NCBI GenBank assembly: GCA_030141585.1
Contig: JAQIFP010000048.1
Coordinates: forward strand, 10,001-44,381
Reading direction: 5' to 3'
Length of the DNA stretch: 34,381 nucleotides
Source of the DNA: Ophryocystis elektroscirrha
Lineage: Eukaryota; Apicomplexa; Conoidasida; Neogregarinorida; Ophryocystidae
Numbering within the stretch: the stretch's first letter is position 1; each line of letters begins with the position of its first letter. Shown piece after piece: positions 1-10,231 of this stretch. The position numbers and the translations under genes are program-made. The notes beneath the pieces were generated by a model. That model was not told the DNA's origin and did no database searches. It worked only from the letters and a program-made list of their open reading frames with translations.

Positions 1-217
1 TATAAACATAATATATTATGTATATATACATATTTTTTTATTTTATTAGTTAAATTTTTATGCTTGAATTCATTCGCGCTAGAAATAACAAGAATCAATT
101 AATTTGATTATTAACTCCCTACGGAATATAATTTATAAATTAAACATTAATAAAAATGATAATAATTAAAATTGTAATTTAAACATAAATTTAGTATTAA
201 TTGACTATATATTTCAG
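1..217 (+). other. Probable intron of the phosphodiesterase gene
   Basis: AT-rich sequence with stops in all frames that ends in a TTTCAG acceptor at 212-217, in phase with the first visible PDE exon. A short exon near 60-110 cannot be excluded, but no PDE-like residues are visible there. Confidence 0.5.
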
Positions 218-3007
218 TTATCAAGCTTAACGGAAAACGTGCTCACAGAAGTTGGTTACATTTTACTCAAACCCTATTGTGTGGGAACATTCAATGCTGA
301 GAAAGGTGGCCCAGCTGAAAACCTTGGAGTAAGCAAAACAACCGTGACGAATTTTTTATATTCCATCCAAAATTTGTACCAAATAACACCATACCATAAT
401 CAATATCATGGAGCAGGTGTAGGACATGCTATGGCCTATATGTGCAGACATTTGCAAATATTTAGCCAGTAATTACACATTTATGAAGTAATAGTATATA
501 TAGGTCTAATGCAAGAGAAAAAGCTACTATGCTTATTGCTGCATTATGTCATGATGTTGGGTAAGCGTTATTACAGACTTCAACTTATATACACAGACAT
601 CCTGGACGAAATAATCTGTTTTTTATAAATAGTTATGATCAACTTGCTCTAGTATATAACGACCAATCTATACTCGAAAACTTTCACGCCTATACAACGT
701 TTTGCACATTAGATCGAGATGAGTGTGACGTACTCAAAAATCTTACTATTGCTGAATTTCGAACTACACGTCAACAAATAATCGAATTAATTTTAGCCAC
801 TGATATGAAACATCATTTTGATGCAGTTACCAGATTAAAGGTGTTTCTTACTTACAAAACTATATATACAGGTTCGTGCATTAGCTCCAGATTTCAATCA
901 TTTGACAAACGAAGATCTTCTTTTAACAATAAAAATGGCTATGAAATTCGCTGACTTGTCTCATGGTGCCATTTCTTGGGAAAAACATTATGAATGGTCT
1001 TGCCGAATTACAGAGGTAATAATAATAAATAATGCAGCATAATAAATGATCACAATTTTTTTTAATAACTAATCAACAAATTAATGATTATATTTATTTA
1101 ATAAACACAATATTGATTATTACATTTAAATATATATATATATATACATTAAACGTTTGTTGATAATAAAAACTTATAAAAAAATAGAAATATTACACTA
1201 AAATTGTTAAATAGGAATTTTACTTGCAAGGAGATGAAGAAGTGCGCTTAAACTTACCATCTTCTCCATTATGTGACAGGGCTGGACATAACTGTTTTGC
1301 GACTTCTCAAGTGGGGTTCTTAGATTTTGTTGTTCGTCCTTTGGCTACAGAGCTAGTTCGATTTGACTTTTCTGGCACTCTTGAGTAAGCGCATTAATTG
1401 AGTGTCAAATATTTGGTTATTGAATATTTGACACTTAATTAACCCTATTTAAAGCATTATATACCTATAAACTAATATTTTAAATAATATAAAAAGGCAG
1501 CTATATTATAAAATATATATTGCAATAGTAAAAATTCTTATAAGACAAGGTTTATAAATAATTTATTTTTATATATATAGTCAGTGTATTAATATTATAA
1601 ATAAAATCAATTTACAACAGATTGTTGACTAAGCATCTTTCCAACAATATTGATAAATGGAGAGAGCTAAGTGAATCGCCTAATGCAGACAATTTAGAGT
1701 ATCCAGAAAGATTCAACAAATTTTTGTCTGATAACGTGTGGAGAATGAGGGAATTAAGCCATGATAGACTTATTAGACAATACATGTATGGTACCCTATC
1801 AAATCTTTGTTCTTCAATACCGTCAACTTGTCGTTCTCACAAATCTATAGATGCTGTAAATATCACAGAAAGTAACAAATTAAAACGTTCCCACTCAGAC
1901 GACTTTTATTCACGTAAATGTTTGAGTTCTACTAAGAAAGTTATGGGACACCGATTCAGATGGCATACACTTCATAATTTCTGCCCGTTTACCAAGGACA
2001 CAACAGACATATTAAAAAAAAATAGTTCTGTAAATTTATTTAAAAACAGAACAAAACGCTCTAATTCCCAAAAACATCGATTGTCTTCTGTTTTACAATA
2101 TGATTCATCAAAGCCTTCTACCAAAAAATATAATAATCAATCTTCAACGGTTCACCAAACTCTACGTAACTATTTTAATGCTTCACCTAGACTCATTCAA
2201 CTACCTCCTCAACGGCTCAGTAAAATAAATGACGATACGAGCCAACTTAACTTGAATGATACAATCGAAAATTATGATAAAAATGAATTAGTCAAAACTC
2301 CTTATACATTCACATCCGGCTCCAATCGAGCTGATTCCTATGATCAGTTTGGTAATTTATTAATATTTATTATTTATTATGGAAATATTTTTATATATAT
2401 CAATATTTTCATAATATATAAAATTATTATTTTATTTAATATACAATTTTCTAGTTTATCAAATTTTTTACATATATAGGTTTATATTACTAATATTTAT
2501 ACTATATAAAGCTTACAACATATAAATAATTGACTTATGCAGAAGGATGGAGCGAACGTCAAAATAACACAAAAGATACCAACTCTCAAGCAGGTAATTT
2601 ACTCATAATTATGTGAATTAATTTTTATTATTATTATTATTATTAATAATAAAATAGATTTAATAATACATTTATAATACAATTTAACTGATAATGATCG
2701 CGTTTAGGTGACTCCTTCAAAAATAAACCAACAACATACGTAAAGACTCCTGTTAGAAGAGGGAAACTGAATTCAGCTGGAGAAAAAACTATAGGACAGT
2801 TGTCAAACCCATCAACCATAGATCACCAAAGTAATAATAACTTTATCTTGACTTTTTGTTATAGATCCTAATCATCACAAGTTTCTAAAGTCAAAGGTTT
2901 TAGGAAACATTTGTAGACAGCACGGTGTTGTACAGCATCTACCAGTTCTTGATGAGCCAGGAAATTATTCGCGACCATATGCGCATAATATGTTTACTGA
3001 TGATTAA
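218..3007 (+). CDS. 3',5'-cyclic nucleotide phosphodiesterase, C-terminal part (5'-partial)
   Basis: Hydrolyses cAMP and/or cGMP; specificity cannot be read from the sequence. Exons: 218-468, 504-560, 597-840, 872-1015, 1215-1384, 1621-2351, 2543-2593, 2708-2830, 2865-3007 (637 codons plus stop). The HD-type metal site is intact: YHNQYH, then HDVGHPGRNN split by an intron, then MKFADLSHGAISWEKH, then EFYLQGDEE and a SQVGFLDFVV stretch near the purine-binding region. The class I PDE domain ends near IDKWRELSE. About 330 residues follow that are Ser/Asn/Lys-rich and without recognisable domains. The N-terminal part, where apicomplexan PDEs usually carry membrane helices, lies left of the window; bases 1-217 read as intron. 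Four introns are only 31-36 bp. The stop lies 9 bp from the stop of the convergent GILT gene. Family call secure, exon ends fairly secure. Confidence 0.9.
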
Positions 3008-3016
3008 TAAAATGTT

Positions 3017-4305
3017 TCAGCTAAAATGATTTTTAATACTTATTTTTTGAGAAGGATAACAATATCCAATTTTATTAGTGCTTTTAAATCTATTGTTAAA
3101 GAATTTTGGCCCACATACAGGAGGAACATTATTTAATTTTTGACACACTATTTTGGCTAAGCTCATTTGAGATTCTTTAATAAATTGGGAGTCAATAACT
3201 ATCCATGGAACTATAATAAAGTACATGTACTGTATTTTACATACCAAACTTATAATTTGCTAATTCACTTTTTCGTTTTGCATGTTCAATCAGTCTTTCA
3301 CTCTAGACAGAACTTTAAATAAGTTTTACATACTAAATTGGTGTGATAACAGCTCATTATTTTTCTAAATGCATCTGAATCTGGAATTTTCCCTGCACAA
3401 ATCTTTAAATTAGCCTCCGACTCCGAGCACGAAATAAACTCTATTCCTTTACTGATAAAATATCTTGATTAAGTTTTTCTCACGTATTTGGATACAATTG
3501 ATATGCACATGCCTACAGTTGTTAAATTAAGTAGAAAAATTCAATAGTGATTTTGACAAGCTTTATAATTATTGAAATAAATTGCTATATACACATGCAC
3601 CAAACAAATATTACATTCTTTTCACATTAATTATTTACATGAAGCAAATAATTACGAGCAAATTGATATTTCTAATTATTGATAAAATCAAGTAACTATG
3701 GAATGATATTTGACTTTGAAATTTTCTTATAACATGGCTCATTAATTGTTTAAACTACACAAATATTTTATCTTATATTTTGATTATAATAGGTTATGTA
3801 TTAAATAAATTATATATTAGTATATATAAAATTAAGTTTAACTGCACTAGAAAATTATCTATTCATTAAACTTTATTACCACGAAACATTAATAAGCAAA
3901 GTCATAAAATTATCTAGGATATTGAAGTGGAATAGTATATATATTCATAGTAAGATGAAAACTATTGCTTAAGTATATTTGAATTTGAAAAAGATGTATA
4001 TTAGATGCTTATATATTAAAAAAAACTTACTTGAACTTTATTCAAATAACACTCTTTTTCACCATGCTAATTAATCATGCTATATCAAAATAATTTACTT
4101 GACACATAATAGTTCCATCAGACAATGATTTAGCATTACCGTATGGATACATGTCTAAAGTTAAATACTTTGACATACTTCTCATAACTGGTAATAATTG
4201 ATCTCTGATAAATAAGTTGCAATAGGGACATAAGGATTCGTAATACAACTCAATTTTTATAGTGTTAATTGAAGATATATATAAAAAAATTAAAAATTTT
4301 ATCAT
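3017..4305 (-). CDS. GILT-type thiol reductase, secreted/lysosomal
   Basis: Gamma-interferon-inducible lysosomal thiol reductase family; these enzymes reduce protein disulfides in acidic compartments. Exons in reading order: 4305-4099, 4066-4031, 3512-3484, 3451-3334, 3302-3245, 3210-3017 (213 aa, a usual length). The start gives a hydrophobic signal-like N terminus (MIKFLIFLYISS). Next come the CxxC active site in YYESLCPYCNLF and the PYGNA motif. The family signature CQHGEKEC..N is built across the first intron (CQ | HGEKEC). The C-terminal part has VPWIVID and a late VCQKLNNVPPVC segment, as in other GILTs. Four introns are 31-34 bp and one is 518 bp (3513-4030), in which I see no gene. 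No single frame runs through the gene, so a finder that ignores about 30-bp introns would break it. Family secure. Confidence 0.9.
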
Positions 4306-4366
4306 GTGCAGAAGGGATTTCAAAGAAAATTAAATTAATTAAATAATATTTTTTTATATAAAAAAA

Positions 4367-5215
4367 TCATATTTTTGCTATTTTACTTATATCAGCATTA
4401 AGAGAACGAACAATTGACGATTTTACAAATTGTTTGGGTATTTGAAATACTTCAAATTTATCCATTATAAATTTTTGTTTGACATTGGCGTTATCAGACT
4501 CTAATGTCGTGTACAAATTGTACTCGTCATCAAAGAAAAATAAATCGCTTGATATAGATAGCCCTGTAGGAATAATATAAGAAGCAATTAAAACTAAATT
4601 AGGCATTTTATCTTCAGTTTCATGAAATGTGAATGGTAAAGCATCTTTCTGCACAATAAGACGGCTATAGCGTTTTTCCTCTAATTTAGGAGACAAAGAA
4701 CAAAAATACCCATCTATGGCGTAAGTAAATATTTTTGTATTCATTTTAGTTAAAATTAGTTTGGGTATAAATATAGCTAATGATTTATATGCTAATTGCT
4801 GATTTCTAATAAGTAATCGTAGCGGTTTAGGAATATTTATACGCTCTAAATGGGTACATATTGCCTCTGCATTCATTAATATATGGTGTATGCTATATAA
4901 TTGTGGTTGCTGAAAATTAGTGCATAGTTGTTTTTGTATATTATCAATAAAGTCTTTATCTATATTATATAACTTCCAATTAATTTCATTCCAGATATTT
5001 ATTATACCATCATTGTAATTACTTTTATGAATGTATTTATCAATTAGTGTTATATACTTTTCTATATCTACTTCTTCTTGTGTAGATATGTTGTTAATAT
5101 CACGAATTGCTGTAAGGATTGGAGAATCTTCAGATTCTTTATCAACTTTTGATTGAATTTTATTGAGAAGGTTTTCTTTTTGAAGTTTACGTATGTCTTT
5201 TATTAACGTATCCAT
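4367..5215 (-). CDS. Unrecognised protein, 282 aa, intronless
   Basis: One uninterrupted frame from ATG at 5215. The N-terminal 40 residues are charged and helix-prone (MDTLIKDIRKLQKENLLNKI). The middle looks helical (ICTHLERINIPKPLRLLIRN). The C-terminal half looks like mixed strand, with SLSPKLEEKRYSR and PNLVLIASYIIPTG. There is no signal peptide and no convincing membrane helix, so it is probably a soluble intracellular protein. It starts head to head with the coiled-coil gene, 173 bp between start codons, so they may share a promoter region. Coding is supported by length, by ordinary amino-acid composition, and by the unbroken frame in DNA where random frames stop quickly. I do not recognise the family. 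Confidence 0.75.
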   Translation of the reverse strand: MDTLIKDIRKLQKENLLNKIQSKVDKESEDSPILTAIRDINNISTQEEVDIEKYITLIDKYIHKSNYNDGIINIWNEINWKLYNIDKDFIDNIQKQLCTNFQQPQLYSIHHILMNAEAICTHLERINIPKPLRLLIRNQQLAYKSLAIFIPKLILTKMNTKIFTYAIDGYFCSLSPKLEEKRYSRLIVQKDALPFTFHETEDKMPNLVLIASYIIPTGLSISSDLFFFDDEYNLYTTLESDNANVKQKFIMDKFEVFQIPKQFVKSSIVRSLNADISKIAKI

Positions 5216-5388
5216 ATTATAATAAAATAGTCATTATTTTACCTCATTGGAAAATATGTTATACAAATATAAATTATGAATTTACGTTTTACATATAAAG
5301 AAATATTGTTATTATGTTATAGTACATCAAATAAAGAAATTATTTGAAATTACGATTGTTTAATCTAGCAGATTTTGTTGCCAGTTCA
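5216..5388. promoter_or_regulatory. Divergent intergenic region, candidate bidirectional promoter
   Basis: 173 bp separate two start codons on opposite strands (4367-5215 minus and 5389-8180 plus). Both promoters must lie here or in the flanking 5' ends. No specific motif is claimed. Confidence 0.4.
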
Positions 5389-6058
5389 ATGGATGAATCA
5401 GACTCGTTATTACAAAGAATTAATACGGAACACACAGACAATTTATCTCTACCAAGCAATAGCGTTAGCAATATCGTAACTTCGCCTAAAAATGTATGGT
5501 CAGATCATGTTGACTTGGGTATAGTACCAATTAATTGTTTACACACTTTAATAGATTTTGAAAAAAGTGAGTCCTATACAAGAAATTTACTTCTGAGTAC
5601 CGCAAGACTTGTAGAGTATGAAGCCCACATTGACATACTTGATTTAACAACTTATACACATCACATACCCAATTACATTATTCTTGTATTGAAAGAAATT
5701 TCTGCAAAAAGTCCTGTTACTCAAGATCTTCTAAATACCCTTTCTAATATATTCAAGAATACATCTGAAGAAATATTCCCATGTGAAAATTTCATATCTC
5801 AGCTTGGAAAAGACGTAATTTCGATTATTTCGTAAGCAAACTTATAAATTTATTGATATAGCAATTTGCAGAAGGCAAATGCTCAATTGAATGAAACCGT
5901 AAAACGGCAAACTCAGCAACTTACACAGTTAGCGGCATAATCAAACCAATTTTTCAATCAGACTTACTATTCAATTTACGGACGCTGAGTCTGATCAACA
6001 AAATCAAAAAGAGTTTATTGTAAGCAATAATTCTTCATAAAGTTTTAAATGAATTGTA

Positions 6059-6105
<47 letters not shown>

Positions 6106-7185
6106 ATAATTCACTGGTTCTAACTTTTATATTATAATACAATTTGTATAAATAATTCAATAAATTTGTTTTATATATGTAAACTGTTTTCCATATATGC
6201 TTTATTAGGGAACAGTTATTAATACTATATATCTTAAACATTTATATCTTGTTTAATTATAAATATATATATATATACATATATACATGTATACATATAT
6301 ATGTATATATGTATATATATGTAATAAGGTTTTTATACATTATAGAATATAAGCAAGAATATATTAAACATTATGTATTTATGCTTGTCTCATTCCACAT
6401 ATATTCTCAAAATGTTAAAAATTATTTCTTCAGTGTATAAGTTATATACTTATTTCTATTCACAGCACTTGAAATTTTCTAATTAATGAACTTAGTATGT
6501 TTAAAATGAATCATCGTTTCTTTGAAATATATGATAGAAAATTAATAATATACAAAAGTTCCCATTTAGTTATAAATACTTAAAAATATTTTATTAGATT
6601 TTTTTAACAATAATATAAAATTATCTAACATTAGACACTGTATTATTATTAAAATACAAATAGAGTTGTAATTCTGTCGATTTGATTATTATAAATCTGA
6701 CATGTACTATCTACAGTGTGAGCAATTGGAAGAACAAGTAAATTGTTTAATTGTAACAAAAGAAATTTTGGAAAAAGAATTAGAATTCGAAAGATCAAAA
6801 GTTAATGAATACAAGTGCGAAATTGAAAATTTGAATGCTACTGTTACTAAAATGGCATCTCAACTAAATCCGTATAATACAACTCAGTTTAGACCTAAAA
6901 AACTGCTTAAAATTGGGAATGAAGATACTTTAGAGGTAGACAGACCAAGCAGTCCTTCGTCTTTAACGTCTGATACGGAATCCATTGAGTGTAAATCTAT
7001 AATTAATTCCATAAATCAGCATGAAACAATTATTGAAAGATTATTAGAAAAAGAAGCTTCATATAAATGTGAAGTTGAAGCTGTAATGAAACTGCATAAT
7101 TGATACGATACTAGTTTTAAGTGTGCTTAAATATTTCTATTCATTTTAAAGCTTGAAATAGTGTCTTATATACGTCTAATTTATA

Positions 7186-7216
<31 letters not shown>

Positions 7217-8180
7217 TCAAATTAAGTAGTATAATATATATATATGTATATATATTTATTTTCACAATTAATTTATTTATTGAAAAACCTGCATATATAT
7301 ATATATATGTATATGTATATCTTTATAAAGCAATTTATAATTTATAACTTATTCATTTTCCATATACTATATAGTAAGTATCATATAAATTATATATATG
7401 TATTATATATAGAATTTTGTGTTATTTATGTTTAATATAGTTAATATTAAAAATGATTATTATTTGCTCAAATAATTATATTTCTAAAGCTAAATCAAGA
7501 ACTCAAAGAATTACAGTATAATTACGAAAAGCAACAAAGAGTAAATCAAAGATTAATATCTCAATACGAAAGAGAAATTGCAGACTTAAAAATGGTGGCC
7601 AAAGAAGAAAAAGAAACCAGGGTTCAAGTATTAGCTATAATCATTAATATAGAAATAGATTGAAACAGAGTGTAAAAATTTGTTAAATCTACAAGTTAAG
7701 GAAATCAAGGATAGTAACGAGAATAATGTTTTCGTAATATACTGTCCATGTTAAAAATATAACAGAGTCCAGTTCTCACAGATATTGTTAATATGTTACG
7801 AGAAACGGAGTTCAATTTACAGGTACACGAATCTATTTCTCGTATAGCATTCAAACTAATTACATTTTGTAATTATTTACATACGATTATTCTTTTGATG
7901 AAATTTATACATCGGAATGCGATCTGTTTTAGGCTCATTTATTAGAAAAGTCTAAAGTGATACTACACTTAACTAAAAAATTAGCTGCATATCAAATAAA
8001 TAACACGTAAGTTAATCATATATGAAGTATATATATTATAGTCAAGAGGAAGAGAATAGTTTTATAAAATCAACAAACATTCCCCCGTATATCCATGATA
8101 TACAGAAAGTCTTAGAAGTTACTTTGCTTGAAAATGCTAGATTAGAACAAGAATTATCTAATAGTGCACATTTGAACTAA
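5389..8180 (+). CDS. Coiled-coil protein of unknown function, 469 aa
   Basis: Exons: 5389-5831, 5862-5927, 5962-6019, 6717-7082, 7490-7621, 7659-7733, 7766-7822, 7933-8006, 8042-8180; the lengths sum to 470 codons. The N-terminal 140 residues are non-repetitive (start chosen at MDESDSLLQRINTEH, the first ATG in frame). From about residue 150 on the protein is mostly heptad-like coiled coil: KANAQLNETVKRQTQQL, then CEQLEEQVNCLIVTKEILEK, LNQELKELQYNYEKQQRVN and a final LLENARLEQELSNSAHLN. Ser/Pro-rich RPSSPSSLTSDTES interrupts the coils. A structural, cytoskeletal or golgin-like role would fit but is a guess. Introns of 30-37 bp alternate with long TA-repeat introns (6020-6716, 7083-7489). The 7622-7658 splice junction and the long 7083-7489 intron are the least certain joins. 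The stop is 73 bp before the next gene. Confidence 0.75.
6064..6103. repeat. (TA)n microsatellite in intron
   Basis: About 40 bp of uninterrupted TA dinucleotide inside intron 6020-6716 of the coiled-coil gene. A second, mixed TATATATG/TATACATA tract follows at about 6265-6320. Confidence 0.9.
7175..7320. repeat. TA-rich simple repeat in intron
   Basis: Several (TA)n runs broken by single C or G bases inside intron 7083-7489. Nothing else is recognisable in that intron. Confidence 0.8.
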
Positions 8181-8253
8181 ATAAATTGTTTGGTTTTTTC
8201 ATATAATGATTTTTACAAAAAAAAAATACTTTTTCGGTACGCAGTGCTGATAC

Positions 8254-8646
8254 ATGGAGTTAGCTTTAAATCAAGTCATAAGGTCGCATAAGTCTCATAT
8301 TTCTAGTCTTGCATATAAAGATAATTGCCTCTTGTCTGGGTGAATAAAAAAGCCTTTTAAATTATTTGATTAGAGACGGAAGTGGTGTCGTCAATATCTG
8401 GAATGTCCCATTTGAAGCAACAACAGCTTCCTTAAAATCCAATGAAATTCATACTCCTAAGGTAATTACAAACTATTCAGATTATATTAATATATTCAAC
8501 TGCAACTACATGTTTAGTCAAGTTATTTAATATAACGCATAATATAGTTTCTATGAGTTATATATAAACAGTTATTGAAAAAAATTATTCAGTTTTATGT
8601 ACTCATATGCATTAAGTAATATAAACTTTAATAATTGAAAACTTAA

Positions 8647-8683
<37 letters not shown>

Positions 8684-10231
8684 TATGCTCAATAATTTTT
8701 TTATATAACTAAATTGTATTTGTGTTAATTACTATTAATTAATTAAGCATTGTCTATGTGTTAAAAAAAAAATCTACATTAGATTGTTTTTTGCAGGAAT
8801 CAATAGCTACAATATTGACGCCATCTTATGAATATATTTTACTGTATAAAAAAACATTCAATTTACGTTTAGGCATTCCCGATTTGGTAATCTAAGTGCT
8901 TGGTTTATAGAGAGACCACAAAAATGCATTTGGCAAATGAACCTGAAATGCAGTGGATTTGGAAAAGCCGCACTGTTAAATAATTTATGTGGGGTTCCCG
9001 ACGATACAAAAATACATTTAATTGATATTAAACAGCAAAAAAAAACAGCCACTATACCATCATGTAATGTCAAATATATCAACAATGTGTTAATAGTGAA
9101 AATGGGAAATTCAAAGGAATCTACTGGGGCTGTGGTTGATATCAAACTATACAAAGATAATCTTGTTTGTGTTGCATATGAATCACTTGGAGTGCAAGTT
9201 ATATATGATTTAAGAAACATTGTTCACCCTGTTTGTCTTTTTAAAATAGATAAACTGACTGAAGTATAGATTATATTTAGTAAGGGTCACGTTGTAGACA
9301 ACTGTATGCTACGCGCTAAACGGAGTTAAAACTATGGTAATTAGATTGTTAGTCTGATAGTAAGATTGGTACAGCAGAAGGTTCAATAATTCAATGTTCA
9401 ATTGACGAATCTGATAACGTAAGATATTAACCTCTCATATCTTTCCAGTTGAGAAAGAATTGGATTTTTTCATTTCAAAAAGCATATGACAAAGAATATC
9501 ATGACATATATGATTTGAGTAAAGAAACAAAAGAGTGCTATTCGCTGAAGAGTAAATGGGGCGTTGGTAATGATTTAAATATATTGTATTATAAAAATAT
9601 CTGCGCAACCTACAGATATCCATCAAAAAAAATTTATTACTAATATAACTTTTTTGTAAATATTTAATACTCTTAGTATTATACGTAACACACATTATTT
9701 ATTTATTGATTAGATTAATAGATACTTTTTAAGTATTGTTATTATTTTTATTATTATTTTTATTATTATTATTATTTTTATTATTATTATTATTTTTATT
9801 ATTATTATTATTTTTATTATTATTTTTATTATTATTTTTATTATTATTTTTATTATTATTTTTATTATTATTTTTATTATTATTATTATTACTATTATAA
9901 AGTGCATTAAAATGTTTAGCTACGATAAAAAGTAAACTGCTCAGGTTGTATATTACCTATTGAGGAAAGTTTATTTTGTGCTGGTTTTTGGGATAATACT
10001 ATACGTGTATTAAAAGAAGTAAAGGGAACTGCAAGTATTTCAGAAGAATACAAGTGAATTTTCGTCCAATTTACCAATAAACAGGTTTCATTTAGATGCA
10101 ATAACGGCTATGACAATGATTAATGATCAACTATTGGCTGTAGGATCTAAGGTAAATTAAGCAATTAACGGATAAATTTGTTACAGGATAAACGAATAAG
10201 CTTATGGAACATCAAAAAATTAGTCATCTAA
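8254..10231 (+). CDS. GNB1L: WD40 protein of the ASA1/GNB1L family
   Basis: ASA1/GNB1L works with the Tel2-Tti1-Tti2 co-chaperone and RUVBL1/2 in maturing PIKK kinases (family knowledge). Exons: 8254-8339, 8374-8461, 8797-8843, 8873-9263, 9298-9324, 9353-9418, 9449-9566, 9616-9655, 9970-10053, 10085-10151, 10187-10231 (352 aa; human GNB1L is about 330). Evidence in order: RSHKSHISSLAYK; LLSGDGSGVVNIWNV (first blade, made by joining two exons); YILLHSRFGNLSAWFI (HSR.G.L..W is typical of this family); VCVAYESLGVQVIYDLR; GTAEGSIIQCSID; FCAGFWDNTIRVLK; and the family's characteristic end AVGSKDKRISLWNIKK. Seven introns are 28-35 bp. The joins at 9566-9616 and 9655-9970 are the weakest; the rest are phase-consistent. 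The last 12 coding bases overlap the end of the convergent lipase gene. Confidence 0.82.
8648..8681. repeat. (AT)n microsatellite in intron
   Basis: About 32 bp of pure AT dinucleotide inside intron 8462-8796 of the ASA1/GNB1L-like gene. The rest of that 335-bp intron holds nothing recognisable. Confidence 0.9.
9728..9899. repeat. ATT / ATTTTT interspersed microsatellite
   Basis: About 170 bp built from ATT triplets with TTTTT expansions at regular spacing, all on one strand (pyrimidine-rich top strand). It fills most of the 314-bp intron 9656-9969. On the minus strand it gives an open frame of Ile/Lys only, which is an artefact of the repeat. Confidence 0.9.

Noticed and set aside
3452..3483. 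In-frame TGA where GILT might have Trp, suggesting UGA recoding
   Set aside because: The TGA lies inside a 32-bp GTGAG...CAG intron; removing it restores phase and the GILT reading. Trp is TGG elsewhere, and TGA acts as the stop of this same gene.
7244..7435. Short plus-strand frame in the coiled-coil gene intron
   Set aside because: Consists of TA-repeat translation (Ile/Tyr) and lies between two exons that join in phase.
9710..9907. Minus-strand frame of Ile/Lys repeats
   Set aside because: Pure product of the ATT/ATTTTT microsatellite; no unique residues.
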